A stretch of DNA of 64,000 nucleotides, taken from NCBI RefSeq assembly GCF_002135335.1, contig NZ_NEGC01000004.1, positions 186,001-250,000 of the forward strand, written 5' to 3'. A program made the position numbers and the translations under genes. Shown piece after piece: positions 1 through 9,342 of this stretch. The notes under the pieces are model-generated. The model had not been told where the DNA came from, searched no databases, and saw nothing but the letters and a program-made list of their open reading frames with translations. The stretch is from Acinetobacter sp. ANC 4470 (lineage in GTDB: Bacteria > Pseudomonadota > Gammaproteobacteria > Pseudomonadales > Moraxellaceae). Within the stretch, counting starts at the first letter, position 1. Each line of letters opens with the position of its first letter.

Positions 1-1
1 T

Positions 2-469
2 GGCGTATTCCGCGGTTTCTCTTCTAACTATTCAGGTTATGGCTTCTCACAAATGCGCTTTAAAGCTCATTCTGTAACAGAAGCACAGTTTGCCAATTGG
101 GTAGCAGCAGTTAAAGCAGGTAATGGTACTTCAGTTAATCCTGAAGCAGTTCAAAAAGGTATTTTAGACCAAACTGAATTTGCAACCTTACGTGATGGTA
201 ACCGTGGTAAGCACCAAATCGAAGCATTAGTAGCAAAAGCGACGACTCCAGAAGAAAAGGCTGCTGCTGAAGCAATGAAGCCTTATCCAACTAAGCCACA
301 CCCAGTGACTTACTATTCTTCAGTTGAGCCTAAATTGTTCGAATCCGTGATTAACAGATACATGAGCAACTACCATGGTGCTGATCACTCAGCAACTGTA
401 GGTCATGAAGCTGCGGCTTCTGAAGCTCATGCGAATGTTGAGCATGCGACTGCTTCTGTAGAGGAATAA
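2..469 (+). CDS. cyoA: Cytochrome bo3 ubiquinol oxidase subunit II, C-terminal part (5' end outside window)
   Basis: The reading frame is open from base 2 and ends at the TAA at 467-469, giving about 155 residues. It reads through a stretch typical of the end of the CyoA cupredoxin domain (FRGFSSNYSGYGFSQM) and then a COX_ARM-like segment (MRFKAHSVTEAQFANWV). The tail is rich in Ala, His and Glu and looks like an unstructured extension. In the family this subunit is a membrane-anchored lipoprotein facing the periplasm that helps bind quinol; it lacks the CuA centre of true cytochrome c oxidases. The stop lies 3 bp before cyoB, so it heads the cyoABCDE operon. The promoter and signal peptide are outside the window. 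Confidence 0.95.
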   Translation, partial: GVFRGFSSNYSGYGFSQMRFKAHSVTEAQFANWVAAVKAGNGTSVNPEAVQKGILDQTEFATLRDGNRGKHQIEALVAKATTPEEKAAAEAMKPYPTKPHPVTYYSSVEPKLFESVINRYMSNYHGADHSATVGHEAAASEAHANVEHATASVEE

Positions 470-472
470 GAC

Positions 473-2461
473 ATGAGCTTTTTAGGTAAGTTAGGACCAG
501 ATGCAATTCCATACGATCCAATCGTATTGGCAACTGTTGCAATGATGGTCCTAGGTGGCCTTGCTGTTTTTGCAGGGATCACCTACTTTAAAAAATGGAA
601 CTACTTGTGGACTGAATGGTTCACATCTGTAGACCATAAAAAGATTGGTATCATGTATATCTTGGTATCTGTAGTCATGTTACTTCGTGGCTTTGCAGAT
701 GCGATCATGATGCGTCTTCAACAATTCCTCGCACGAGGCGGTGGTGAAGGTTATTTACACCCTGAACATTACGATCAGATCTTTACTGCCCATGGCGTAA
801 TTATGATCTTCTTCGTAGCGATGGGTCTTGTTGTTGGCCTAATGAACATCTCTGTACCTTTACAGATTGGTGCTCGTGACGTTGCCTTCCCATTATTAAA
901 CTCTTTAAGCTTCTGGTTATTTTCCGGCGCTGCGGGTCTCATGATGGCTTCTCTTGCACTTGGTGAATTCGCTGCAACTGGTTGGATGGCTTATCCTCCA
1001 CTGTCAGGCATTGAATATTCTCCGGGCGTAGGTGTGGACTACTACATTTGGGCACTTCAAGTTTCAGGCTTAGGTACGCTTTTAACGGGTGTTAACTTCT
1101 TTGTTACCATCATTAAAATGCGTGCACCTGGCATGACACTTATGGATATGCCGATCTTTACCTGGACTTCACTTTGTACGTCTGTATTGATCATCGCATC
1201 TTTCCCTGTGTTAACTGCAACACTTGCAATGTTAACCCTTGACCGTTACTTCGACTTTCACTTCTTTACAAATGACTTGGGTGGTAGCCCAATGTTGTAT
1301 GTAAACTTGATTTGGACTTGGGGTCACCCAGAAGTGTACATCTTAGTATTACCAGCATTTGGTATTTACTCTGAAGTTGTATCCACTTTCTCTCGCAAAG
1401 CATTATTTGGTTATAAATCAATGGTGTATGCGACTATCGCGATCACAGTACTTGCGTTCGTGGTATGGGTTCACCACTTCTTTACAATGGGTTCAGGTGC
1501 CAACGTTAACGCATTCTTTGGTATCATGACCATGGTCATTGCGATTCCTACTGGTGTGAAAATCTTCTCTTGGTTATTCACCATGTATAAGGGTCGTATT
1601 ACCTTTACCACGCCAATGCTATGGACACTTGGTTTCCTTGTGACTTTTGGTATCGGTGGTTTAACCGGTGTATTAATGGCAGTTCCACCAGCGGACTTCT
1701 TAGTACATAACTCATTGTTCCTCATCGCTCACTTCCATAACGTAATTATTGGTGGTGTAGTGTTTGGTATGTTCGCAGGTATCATTTTCTACTGGCCAAA
1801 AATGTTTGGTTGGAAACTCAATGAAGCTTGGGGTAAAGCATCTTTCTGGTTCTGGTTCTTTGGTTTCTATTTTGCATTCATGCCACTTTATATCCTTGGT
1901 TTCATGGGTATGACGCGTCGTCTGAATACATATGACAATCCAGAATGGGATCCATACATCGCTATCGCTCTCTTTGGTGCTATCCTTATCGCGATTGGTA
2001 TTGCATGCTTCTTAATGCAAATCATTGTTGGTTTCTTACAACGCAATGACAATCTCGATTTAACTGGCGATCCATGGGATGCTCGCACATTAGAATGGGC
2101 TACTTCTTCACCTGCTCCGTTCTATAACTTTGCTCATGTACCACAAGCTGACGGTATCGATCGCTTCTGGACTGACAAAGAAAACGGTGTTGCATACGCG
2201 CGTCCTACGTCGTATGAAGATGTACACATGCCAACTAATCGTGCCGCTGGCTTCGTTATTGCAATGTTCATTACTGCTATGGGCTTTGCTTTAATCTGGC
2301 ATATCTGGTGGTTAGCTGCTGTTGGATTCATTGGTGCTATCGTTTCGTTTATCGTAAGTTCATTCACTAAAGAAGTGGATTACTATGTGCCTGCTGCTGA
2401 AGTAGAACGCATTGAAAACGAACGCTATGCGATTCTTGAAAAACACTTGAAGAAGGACTAA
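473..2461 (+). CDS. cyoB: Cytochrome bo3 ubiquinol oxidase subunit I
   Basis: This is the catalytic heme-copper subunit, 662 residues, the usual CyoB length. It oxidises quinol, reduces O2 to water and pumps protons across the inner membrane. The signature GHPEVY is present with His285 and Tyr289 (the cross-linked CuB ligand pair in the family), followed by a His-His pair at 334-335 in WVHHFFTMG, and His420/His422 in HFHNV, the positions of the heme o3 and heme b ligands. About 15 hydrophobic segments are visible. The ATG follows the cyoA stop by 3 bp and cyoC begins 4 bp after its stop, so translation is probably coupled. All expected ligands are intact. Confidence 0.98.
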   Translation: MSFLGKLGPDAIPYDPIVLATVAMMVLGGLAVFAGITYFKKWNYLWTEWFTSVDHKKIGIMYILVSVVMLLRGFADAIMMRLQQFLARGGGEGYLHPEHYDQIFTAHGVIMIFFVAMGLVVGLMNISVPLQIGARDVAFPLLNSLSFWLFSGAAGLMMASLALGEFAATGWMAYPPLSGIEYSPGVGVDYYIWALQVSGLGTLLTGVNFFVTIIKMRAPGMTLMDMPIFTWTSLCTSVLIIASFPVLTATLAMLTLDRYFDFHFFTNDLGGSPMLYVNLIWTWGHPEVYILVLPAFGIYSEVVSTFSRKALFGYKSMVYATIAITVLAFVVWVHHFFTMGSGANVNAFFGIMTMVIAIPTGVKIFSWLFTMYKGRITFTTPMLWTLGFLVTFGIGGLTGVLMAVPPADFLVHNSLFLIAHFHNVIIGGVVFGMFAGIIFYWPKMFGWKLNEAWGKASFWFWFFGFYFAFMPLYILGFMGMTRRLNTYDNPEWDPYIAIALFGAILIAIGIACFLMQIIVGFLQRNDNLDLTGDPWDARTLEWATSSPAPFYNFAHVPQADGIDRFWTDKENGVAYARPTSYEDVHMPTNRAAGFVIAMFITAMGFALIWHIWWLAAVGFIGAIVSFIVSSFTKEVDYYVPAAEVERIENERYAILEKHLKKD

Positions 2462-2465
2462 GACA

Positions 2466-3083
2466 ATGGCTGAAGTACTTCATCACGACAACCATGGACA
2501 CGATGATCATCATCACGATGATACCGACATCACCGTCTTTGGTTTCTGGACTTACTTGATGAGTGACTTGATCCTATTCGGGACACTCTTCATTGCGTTC
2601 GCTGTATTAAGCAGTCACATTCCAATGGGTACTCCAAGTGCAAAAGAGCTTTTTGGTGATTCTTTAGGTTTCGTTTTAACGGAAACTTTCGCTCTCCTCA
2701 TCTCTTCTGTAACATTCGGTTTTGCCGTACTTGCTGCATACAAAAAAAATGTAAATCAAGTTTTAACTTGGTTAATCATTACATGGTTATTTGGTGCTGC
2801 CTTTATTGGTATGGAACTTTATGAGTTCAATCACTTAGTTCATGCTGGTCATGGTCCAAGCACAAGTGCCTTCTTATCTGCGTTCTTTACGCTAGTAGGT
2901 ACGCACGGTATTCACGTAACTTCGGGTTTGGTATGGATGATCATTTTGATGATTCAAATCAAGAAGAATGGTTTAACTCTTCCAAACACTCGTCGTCTTG
3001 CTTGCCTAAGCTTGTTCTGGCACTTCCTTGACATCGTTTGGATCTGTGTATTCAGCGTTGTTTATTTGATGGGAGTTCTCTAA
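2466..3083 (+). CDS. cyoC: Cytochrome bo3 ubiquinol oxidase subunit III
   Basis: 205 residues, the normal size for CyoC, with five hydrophobic segments after a charged N-terminus. The N-terminus is unusually His/Asp-rich ([14 protein letters not shown] within the first 20 residues), which could bind metal, although such tails are common in Acinetobacter CyoC. Family hallmarks include [12 protein letters not shown] and the [10 protein letters not shown] motif of COX subunit III. The subunit packs against CyoB in the inner membrane and stabilises it. The stop codon TAA overlaps the first base of the cyoD ATG, which implies translational coupling. Confidence 0.97.
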   Translation: MAEVLHHDNHGHDDHHHDDTDITVFGFWTYLMSDLILFGTLFIAFAVLSSHIPMGTPSAKELFGDSLGFVLTETFALLISSVTFGFAVLAAYKKNVNQVLTWLIITWLFGAAFIGMELYEFNHLVHAGHGPSTSAFLSAFFTLVGTHGIHVTSGLVWMIILMIQIKKNGLTLPNTRRLACLSLFWHFLDIVWICVFSVVYLMGVL

Positions 3084-3409
3084 TGAGTCACGATCACAAC
3101 TCTGCTGGTGCATCGCATGGTAACGTGAAGCAATATACTGTCGGTTTCATTTTGTCAGTTGTTCTTACGCTCATTCCTTTTGGAATGGTCATGAGCGGTG
3201 GCTTTGGACGTGGTATTTTGGTTACTGTAATTGCTATTACTGCAGTTGCTCAGGTACTGGTTCAGTTAGTGTTCTTCTTACACATGAACTCATCATCTGA
3301 ACAGCGCTGGAACGTAATTGCATTTATTTATACAATTCTAACTATTGCGGTACTTTTAGTTGGTTCTGTATGGATCATGAACTACCTTCACTACAACATG
3401 ATGATCTAA
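3083..3409 (+). CDS. cyoD: Cytochrome bo3 ubiquinol oxidase subunit IV
   Basis: 108 residues with three hydrophobic segments, matching the CyoD/COX4_pro family. A longer in-frame reading from 3038 exists, but it runs inside cyoC. The ATG at 3083 (MSHDHNSAG) is the better start because it overlaps the cyoC stop by one base and gives the normal family length. The motif FFLHMNSSSEQRWN is characteristic. It is an assembly and stability subunit of the oxidase in the inner membrane. Confidence 0.96.
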   Translation: MSHDHNSAGASHGNVKQYTVGFILSVVLTLIPFGMVMSGGFGRGILVTVIAITAVAQVLVQLVFFLHMNSSSEQRWNVIAFIYTILTIAVLLVGSVWIMNYLHYNMMI

Positions 3410-3419
3410 ACTGATTGTC

Positions 3420-4298
3420 ATGCTGAAAAAGTATATATTCCTGACTAAACCAGGAATTCTCTTTGGTAACTTCGTTACCACTTTGGGTGGCTATTTTTTA
3501 GCCGCCCAAGGTTCTGTAGATTTCCTTTTATTGCTTATTACCCTCCTTGGTACAACTTTAGTTGTTGCCTCTGGTTGTGTGGTCAATAACGTTATTGACC
3601 AAGACATCGACCACAAAATGCAGCGCACACAAAACCGTGCTCTAGTTCAAAAAACCATCTCTCCTCCTATTGCTCTAGCTTATGCTTTTGTATTGGGTGT
3701 GATTGGTTTTAGCATTTTATGGTTCTGGGTAAATGCGTACGCTTTTTTATTTGCAGTGATTGGTTTTGTGGTCTATGTGGTCTTTTATAGCCTCTGGACA
3801 AAACGCACAACAATTCACCAAACTGTTATTGGAAGTATTTCTGGTGCAAGCCCACCAGTGATTGGATATACCGCCGTTAGTAATGAATTTGACTTAGCTG
3901 CCCTACTGATTTTTATTGGTTATGCACTTTGGCAAATGCCACATTCGTGGGCAATTGCAGTATATCGTTTTGATGACTACAAAAATGCAGGTGTTCCGAT
4001 TCTTCCTGTAGCACGTTCTATTTTACGTACTAAAATTGAATCACTGATTTATGTTGTTTTATTTACCATTGTAATGAATGCTTTATTTGTGTTCGGTTAT
4101 ACCAATTGGTTATACCTTATTGTCTTAAATGCGCTTTGCATTTATTGGTTTTATATTGGTGTACTTGGTTTTAAAACTGAAAATGACCAACTATGGGCAA
4201 AACGTTTTTTCCTATTTTCAGTCATTCTCATTACGATTGTAAGTTTGTGCTTTAGCTTTACCTCTACAGCACCCACAACACAAATCGTGTTTTTTTAA
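3420..4298 (+). CDS. cyoE: Protoheme IX farnesyltransferase (heme O synthase)
   Basis: 292 residues with about eight to nine membrane segments. It transfers a farnesyl group to heme b to make heme O, the cofactor that CyoB needs. The UbiA-type Asp-rich prenyl-diphosphate site is present as NNVIDQDIDHKMQRTQNR near residues 58-75, with a second conserved region around YSLWTKRTTIHQTVIGSISGA. It is the last gene of the cyo operon, 10 bp after cyoD, and is followed at once by a strong intrinsic terminator. Length and context agree with the CyoE assignment rather than the CtaB paralogue of cytochrome aa3 loci. Confidence 0.97.
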   Translation: MLKKYIFLTKPGILFGNFVTTLGGYFLAAQGSVDFLLLLITLLGTTLVVASGCVVNNVIDQDIDHKMQRTQNRALVQKTISPPIALAYAFVLGVIGFSILWFWVNAYAFLFAVIGFVVYVVFYSLWTKRTTIHQTVIGSISGASPPVIGYTAVSNEFDLAALLIFIGYALWQMPHSWAIAVYRFDDYKNAGVPILPVARSILRTKIESLIYVVLFTIVMNALFVFGYTNWLYLIVLNALCIYWFYIGVLGFKTENDQLWAKRFFLFSVILITIVSLCFSFTSTAPTTQIVFF

Positions 4299-4328
4299 AA
4301 AAGATAGAGTTTTACTCTATCTTTTTTT
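4297..4328 (+). terminator. Rho-independent terminator of the cyo operon
   Basis: The stem AGATAGAGT / ACTCTATCT (4302-4310 with 4314-4322) has a 3-nt loop and is followed by a run of seven T. The upstream A-run can extend the stem. It begins at the cyoE stop codon. Confidence 0.85.
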
Positions 4329-4682
4329 ATTCTCTTATTTTTGTTTTATTTGACTGAGTTATTGCAATTGTTAACATCGTGTTAGTAATAAATTATTTAA
4401 TATGATATTTAAACTACATCTATTCTAAAAATTTTTAGTTGTATTATTTTCCTTATGTAATAACCAAATTAAATCCTAACAAATCAAATAGTTATCATTG
4501 TTTTATTGGATGAATTCATAGTGAACAACTCTTATCAACTTCTCTTAGACCATACTTACAAATCAAATCCAAATTGCAAAAGCCATGTTGTTTTTTTATT
4601 GCGTTCCAAAGCACGTATATAAATCTAGTATTTCAGAAAGCTGCTCTTGTAATTTAAGCCTAAAACCACTAAAATCACGCTT

Positions 4683-4762
4683 CGCATTTTTATGCGGCAC
4701 AACTTTTAGTTGTGACTCCTTGCCCCTGAATTTTATTTAGCGGCTGTATAAACCGTAAGGAG
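4683..4762 (+). promoter_or_regulatory. Structured leader of rpsF, candidate S6:S18 autoregulatory element
   Basis: Two small hairpins (CGCAT-TTTT-ATGCG at 4683-4696 and CACAAC-TTTTA-GTTGTG at 4698-4714) precede a segment CTCCTTGC (4716-4723) that can pair with GTAAGGAG (4755-4762), which contains the rpsF Shine-Dalgarno. A CCG triplet (4753-4755) sits at the base of this stem. Known S6:S18 leaders sequester the ribosome site and present a CCG that the S6:S18 complex recognises. Both features are seen here, but the fold was judged by eye. The rest of 4329-4682 is AT-rich and shows no gene. Confidence 0.55.
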
Positions 4763-4768
4763 CTGACA

Positions 4769-5155
4769 ATGCGTCACTACGAAATCGTACTATTGGTACA
4801 TCCAGACCAAAGCGATCAAGTTGTGGGTATGGTAGAACGTTACCTAACTCACATCAAAGAAGCTGAAGGTCAAATTCACCGTTTAGAAGATTGGGGCCGC
4901 CGTCAATTGGCTTACCCAATTAACAAAATTCATAAAGCTCACTACATTTTAATGAATGTTGAATGTGGTCAAACTACGCTTAATGAATTAGAAGAATTGT
5001 TCCGTTATAACGATGCAATCCTTCGTAATGTTATTATTCGTCGTGAACACGCAATCACTGAAGAGTCATTGCTTGCTAAAAGTGCTGAAGAAAAACGTGC
5101 GCGTAAAGCACAACGTGAAGAAGCACAACAATCTCAAGATTCTGCTGAAGCATAA
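4769..5155 (+). CDS. rpsF: 30S ribosomal protein S6
   Basis: 128 residues beginning [18 protein letters not shown], the standard S6 N-terminus, with the RRLAYPI-type segment ([18 protein letters not shown]) near residues 43-60. It binds the central domain of 16S rRNA as a heterodimer with S18. The C-terminal 25 residues form a Lys/Glu/Gln-rich tail of variable type. The ATG has an AAGGAG Shine-Dalgarno 7 bp upstream, lying in the leader stem noted separately. It is the first gene of the operon rpsF-rpsR-rplI; rpsR follows after 11 bp. Confidence 0.98.
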   Translation: MRHYEIVLLVHPDQSDQVVGMVERYLTHIKEAEGQIHRLEDWGRRQLAYPINKIHKAHYILMNVECGQTTLNELEELFRYNDAILRNVIIRREHAITEESLLAKSAEEKRARKAQREEAQQSQDSAEA

Positions 5156-5166
5156 GGAGAACATAA

Positions 5167-5394
5167 ATGGCACGTTTTTACCGTCGTCGCAAGTTCTGCC
5201 GCTTTACAGCTGAGAAAGTTGCTTACATCGACTACAAAGATATCGATACTTTAAAACAGTACATCACTGAAAACGGCAAAATTGTTCCAAGCCGTATTAC
5301 AGGTACTAAAGCTCGTTACCAACGTCAATTAGCGCTTGCTATTAAACAAGCTCGCTACTTGTCTTTGATCCCTTACACTGACAATCATAAGTGA
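5167..5394 (+). CDS. rpsR: 30S ribosomal protein S18
   Basis: 75 residues, full length for S18 ([17 protein letters not shown] at the N-terminus, [19 protein letters not shown], then the conserved [21 protein letters not shown] block). It partners S6 on the platform of the 30S subunit. A good AAGGAG site precedes the ATG. It sits between rpsF and rplI with gaps of 11 and 9 bp, as usual in gammaproteobacteria that lack a priB gene at this place. Confidence 0.98.
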   Translation: MARFYRRRKFCRFTAEKVAYIDYKDIDTLKQYITENGKIVPSRITGTKARYQRQLALAIKQARYLSLIPYTDNHK

Positions 5395-5403
5395 GGTTGA
5401 GCT

Positions 5404-5850
5404 GTGGATATTATCTTACTACAACGCATTAAAAACCTTGGTAAATTAGGCGATAAAGTTTCAGTTAAAGCTGGTTACGGCCGCAACTACCTTATCCCTC
5501 AAGGTCAAGCAGTAGCAGCGACTGAGTCGAATACTGCTGCTTTTGAAGCTCGTCGTGCAGAACTTGAGAAAGCTGAAGCTGATGTTTTAGCTGCTGCTCA
5601 AGCACGTGCTGACCAATTAGACGAAGTTAACATCGTAATCACTGCTAAAGCTGGTGACGAAGGTAAACTATTCGGTTCTATCGGTACTCGTGACATCGCT
5701 GACGCGTTGACAAATGCTGGTCTTGAAGTTGACCGTGCAGAAGTTCGTTTACCGAACGGTGCACTTCGTCACACTGGCGAATTCAACATCGCAATTCAAT
5801 TGCACCATGATGTTGTTGCTGAAGTTCTCGTTACTATCGTATCTGAGTAA
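5404..5850 (+). CDS. rplI: 50S ribosomal protein L9
   Basis: 148 residues. The start is GTG ([30 protein letters not shown]), with GAGGTTGAG just upstream as ribosome site. The N-terminal globular domain carries the conserved [17 protein letters not shown] motif, followed by the long connecting helix (Ala/Glu/Arg rich, about residues 40-75) and the C-terminal domain with [14 protein letters not shown]9 binds 23S rRNA at the base of the L1 stalk. It is the last gene of the ribosomal operon and is followed by a strong terminator. Confidence 0.98.
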   Translation: MDIILLQRIKNLGKLGDKVSVKAGYGRNYLIPQGQAVAATESNTAAFEARRAELEKAEADVLAAAQARADQLDEVNIVITAKAGDEGKLFGSIGTRDIADALTNAGLEVDRAEVRLPNGALRHTGEFNIAIQLHHDVVAEVLVTIVSE

Positions 5851-5862
5851 TTTTCTGCAAGA

Positions 5863-5893
5863 AAAAGAGCATGCTTTTGCATGCTCTTTTTTT
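5863..5893 (+). terminator. Rho-independent terminator after rplI
   Basis: A perfect 12-bp stem AAAAGAGCATGC / GCATGCTCTTTT (5863-5874 with 5879-5890) with a TTTT loop and a continuing T-run. It lies 12 bp after the rplI stop. Confidence 0.9.
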
Positions 5894-6102
5894 ATCTCTG
5901 AAAATAGTCAAAATAGCTTATATGGCTTTGACAACAAGCAGTTAGCACAACTTATTTTGACTGTTTTTAGATGAATGAAATTTTCGATTCGCATTTTTTT
6001 TAAGAGCGCGTATCATTTGTTTATACGAAAACATTTGAAATCTCATTCTTCGTTGAAATTTTCCAAATTACTCATTTATTGCATCTAAAATCAGGGTTTT
6101 AT

Positions 6103-7548
6103 ATGTCACAGGCGAATGCCAATGCTGCGCTTAACTCATCTAAAGTAGATAATAAAACGAATGAGCCTAGCCAATTAAAAGAGTTTCGTACGCCACCGCA
6201 TAACTTAGCGATTGAGCAAGCTGTACTTGCTGCGCTAATGACTGTGGCCGAATCTTTTGAGCAAGTTGGTGACGTACTCAGTGAAAATGATTTTTATGCG
6301 ACACGGCATAAATATATTTTTCGTGCGATTGAAAAATTAACCCAAGAGAACTCACCTTATGATGCCGTTTTAGTCAATGACTGGCTCATCAAACAAAACC
6401 TACTAGATGCTGTAGGTGGTGAAGAATATTTGATGCAACTGATGGCAGATTCCCCTTCTAGTTTTTATAACTTAGAAACCTATGCCAATAAAATTAAAGA
6501 ATTTTCAACCTTGCGCAGCATGATTAAAGTCAGCTCTGAAATTTTACAAAATGCCTATGACACCAAAGGTCGTAGTGTGAGTGAAATTTTAGATCTCGCC
6601 GAAACTAATATTTTCTCGATTGCTGAACAACATAATAATAATGCGAAAGCTCAAGGGCCAAAACCCATCAATGCTGTCGTTGCCGATGTTTTTGACAAGC
6701 TAAATGAACTTTCACAAATGGAAGGCAGCATTACAGGTTTAACTTCAGGTTTTATGGAACTTGATAATAAAACATCTGGCATGCAGTCAGGTGATTTGAT
6801 TATTGTTGCTGCGCGTCCATCTATGGGTAAAACCACGTTCGCGATGAACTTAGTGGAAAGTGTTTTATTTAACTGTAACTTACCTGCTCTAGTTTTTTCC
6901 ATGGAGATGCCTGCGGATTCAATCGCTATGCGTTTAATTTCAGCTTACGGTAAGGTTCATCAAGGACACTTACGTTCTGGTAAATTAGATGGTGATGAAT
7001 GGTCTAAAGTGACTGGCACCATTTTGCAATTACAGGAAAAAAACCTATATATTGATGATTCTTCAGCATTACCACCAACAGAGTTACGGGCGCGGGCGCG
7101 TCGTATTGCCAAAATGCATGGTGGTAAAATTGGCTGTATTATGGTCGATTACTTACAATTGATGAAAGTCCCTGGCATGGGTGATAACCGTGTCGGTGAG
7201 ATCTCAGAAATTTCACGAAGCTTAAAAGCACTAGCCAAAGAAATGATGTGTCCTGTGATTGCACTTTCACAGCTTAACCGCGCACTGGAAAACCGACCAA
7301 ATAAACGTCCCGTGATGTCCGATCTTCGTGAATCAGGTGCGATCGAGCAGGATGCCGATTTAATTATGTTTATTTACCGTGATGAAGTTTATAACAAAGA
7401 GTCCAAAGAGGCTGGTACAGCGGAAATTATTATCGGTAAACAACGTAACGGTCCAATTGGTACTGTTCGTCTGGCTTTTGAGGGGCAATACACGCGTTTT
7501 AGTAATTTGTCACCTGAGTTTTATTCTCAATATAATGATGACGAGTAG
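6103..7548 (+). CDS. dnaB: Replicative DNA helicase DnaB
   Basis: Hexameric 5'-3' helicase of the replication fork. The chosen ATG at 6103 (MSQANANAAL) gives 481 residues; the frame is open from a TTG at 6079 but that adds an unlikely prefix. The N-terminal DnaB domain starts at PPHNLAIEQAVLAALM (about residues 33-50) and the RecA-like C-terminal domain has Walker A ARPSMGKTTFAMN near residue 240, Walker B-type IMVDYLQLM, and the arginine/loop region KQRNGPIGTV near the end. All motifs are intact and the length is typical. It is monocistronic here and ends in a hairpin terminator. Confidence 0.97.
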   Translation: MSQANANAALNSSKVDNKTNEPSQLKEFRTPPHNLAIEQAVLAALMTVAESFEQVGDVLSENDFYATRHKYIFRAIEKLTQENSPYDAVLVNDWLIKQNLLDAVGGEEYLMQLMADSPSSFYNLETYANKIKEFSTLRSMIKVSSEILQNAYDTKGRSVSEILDLAETNIFSIAEQHNNNAKAQGPKPINAVVADVFDKLNELSQMEGSITGLTSGFMELDNKTSGMQSGDLIIVAARPSMGKTTFAMNLVESVLFNCNLPALVFSMEMPADSIAMRLISAYGKVHQGHLRSGKLDGDEWSKVTGTILQLQEKNLYIDDSSALPPTELRARARRIAKMHGGKIGCIMVDYLQLMKVPGMGDNRVGEISEISRSLKALAKEMMCPVIALSQLNRALENRPNKRPVMSDLRESGAIEQDADLIMFIYRDEVYNKESKEAGTAEIIIGKQRNGPIGTVRLAFEGQYTRFSNLSPEFYSQYNDDE

Positions 7549-7570
7549 TCTTTGCATTCTACAAAAATAA

Positions 7571-7598
7571 AAAATGGACATTTATCTGTCCATTTTTT
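7571..7598 (+). terminator. Rho-independent terminator after dnaB
   Basis: Stem AAAATGGACA / TGTCCATTTT (7571-7580 with 7587-7596), 6-nt loop, continuing T-run. It begins 22 bp after the dnaB stop. Confidence 0.85.
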
Positions 7599-7632
7599 AT
7601 AACCCTTTTAAATTAAGTATAGATAAAAACAT

Positions 7633-7969
7633 CTAAAGCTTAGATTGTAAAAGTTCTTTTAATTGCTCAATATTTGCTGCCCATTCGGTATATTCACCTA
7701 AATCTTGCCAAAGTTCATCTAACTCTGAGTCTTTTGTAGTCAATAAATCCAACGCCTGAAGTGCTCTTGGAATAAGAAGGTTATTCGGTTTAATCATCAG
7801 TTTTGTTAACATTGACATTTGTTGTTCAAAAAATATCGTGTCCGTAAAACCCCCTTGCCAAAGCAAATTTACGACTCATTAGACTAAAATGAAATGCTGA
7901 AAAATTGTCGCCCCCCAAAATTATATGTAAAGTCTTAGTTTGATCTAAATTAACTTTTAATAAAATTGT
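7633..7969 (-). pseudogene. Remnant of an unrecognised minus-strand gene, frameshifted
   Basis: The distal part is an open frame ending at 7633 (FFEQQMSMLTKLMIKPNNLL, then IPRALQALDLLTTKDSELDE and further). Upstream, a different frame reads HIILGGDNFSAFHFSLMSRK and FALARGFYGHDIF before a TGA at 7826-7828. Removing one T from the six-T run next to that stop would join them smoothly as GHDIFEQQMSML. A stop at 7970-7972 closes the upstream frame, which lacks a good start. Still further upstream (8037-8135, minus) another frame reads TNITLREGNTQTLNEFLRDL then NEEFQWD and stop. I do not recognise the family. The pattern fits gene decay, or a sequencing error in the T-run plus older decay. Confidence 0.5.
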
Positions 7970-8140
7970 TTAAATTTATGTCCATTTCCAACTGATAAGA
8001 CTACAATAATTCAATATTTTCATGATAAATATTTTATCAATCCCACTGAAATTCTTCATTTAAATCTCTCAAAAATTCGTTCAACGTCTGGGTATTACCC
8101 TCTCGTAATGTAATATTTGTAATCCCAAGGAGTAACTAGG

Positions 8141-9208
8141 GTGCGCCAAGCAACAATTTATATTGACAGAGCAGCACTGCAATATAATTTAAACCGTGTT
8201 AAACAACTTGCACCAACCGCTCAAATTGTAAGTATGGTTAAAGCCAATGCTTACGGACATGGGGTCAAAGACTGTTTAGCAGCCTTAAGTGAAACGGATG
8301 CTTTTGGTGTCGCCTGCCTTGAAGAAGCACTCGATATTCGAGAGCTCGGCTATCAACAACCCATTACGCTCATTGAGGGTGTTTTCTCTGAAGATGAAAT
8401 GCAGGTTGTGGTTGACAATAATATTGAGTGTATCGTACATCATCATCAACAATTAGATTGGCTGCGGGAACATAAAGATGCTTACATTGCTAAAAACTTA
8501 AAAGTTTGGGTCAAACTCAATAGTGGTATGAACCGCTTAGGTTTTAAAGTACCTGAAATTATTGAAGTTATTAATGCACTTAAAGCAGAAGGTTTTACCT
8601 GTGTTCTTGCAATGCACTTTGCTAATGCAGATGCTGAAAACCACCCTTTAAATGAACAACAAAAAAATCAATTTTTACATGTTAAAGAAGCTTGTGCCCC
8701 AATTATGGCTTCGTGCTGTAACTCAGCCGCAATTTTCAAATGGCCTGAATTGAATTTTGATTTTGTTCGCCCCGGTATTATGCTGTATGGTGCCTCTCCA
8801 TTTTCCAATAAAACGGCTAATGATTTAGATCTTCAACCCGTCATGACGTTCACCGCAGCAATTATTGCATTGAATACCATTCAAGCAGGTGAATCTGTAG
8901 GTTATGGTTCGCACTTTGTTGCAACAGAAGAAATGCAGCTTGCCATTGTTTCAATTGGCTATGGCGATGGCTATCCACGTGTATTTCAAAAACAAAACTA
9001 TGTTTCCATTCAAGGTCAAACTATACCAGTCGTTGGTCGTGTCGCTATGGATATGATTGCAATTGATGTCACTGGGTTAAATGTACCCTTAGGTACAGAA
9101 GTTGAACTTTGGGGTAAAGACTGCTTGGTCGATGATGTTGCATGCGCCAATGGCACCATTGGCTATGAACTCTTGTGCCGCTTAAGTGCTCGCCCAATTA
9201 GAAAGTAA
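8141..9208 (+). CDS. alr: Alanine racemase
   Basis: 355 residues, a PLP enzyme interconverting L- and D-alanine for peptidoglycan synthesis. The start is GTG at 8141, set by the AAGGAG at 8127-8132. The PLP lysine is Lys34 in VKANAYGHG, and the opposing catalytic tyrosine is Tyr255 in SVGYGSHF; the SIGYGDGYPR and FVRPGIMLYGASP motifs are also present. The length is that of the shorter Alr/DadX forms. No dadA neighbour is seen, so a biosynthetic Alr is more likely than a catabolic DadX, but this is inference. A strong terminator follows. Confidence 0.95.
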   Translation: MRQATIYIDRAALQYNLNRVKQLAPTAQIVSMVKANAYGHGVKDCLAALSETDAFGVACLEEALDIRELGYQQPITLIEGVFSEDEMQVVVDNNIECIVHHHQQLDWLREHKDAYIAKNLKVWVKLNSGMNRLGFKVPEIIEVINALKAEGFTCVLAMHFANADAENHPLNEQQKNQFLHVKEACAPIMASCCNSAAIFKWPELNFDFVRPGIMLYGASPFSNKTANDLDLQPVMTFTAAIIALNTIQAGESVGYGSHFVATEEMQLAIVSIGYGDGYPRVFQKQNYVSIQGQTIPVVGRVAMDMIAIDVTGLNVPLGTEVELWGKDCLVDDVACANGTIGYELLCRLSARPIRK

Positions 9209-9220
9209 AAGTTGAAGTTA

Positions 9221-9249
9221 AAAAAACCCAAGTTTAACTTGGGTTTTTT
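9221..9249 (+). terminator. Rho-independent terminator after alr
   Basis: Stem AAACCCAAGT / ACTTGGGTTT (9224-9233 with 9237-9246) with a TTA loop, an A-run before it and a T-run after it. Confidence 0.85.
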
Positions 9250-9342
9250 ATTAAGCTCAGTCGCTAAGCATTCATTGCAGTACAATACACAAAAAGTTTA
9301 AACAAGCATCTAAGTTCAATTTTTACCGTATATAGCAAAATA

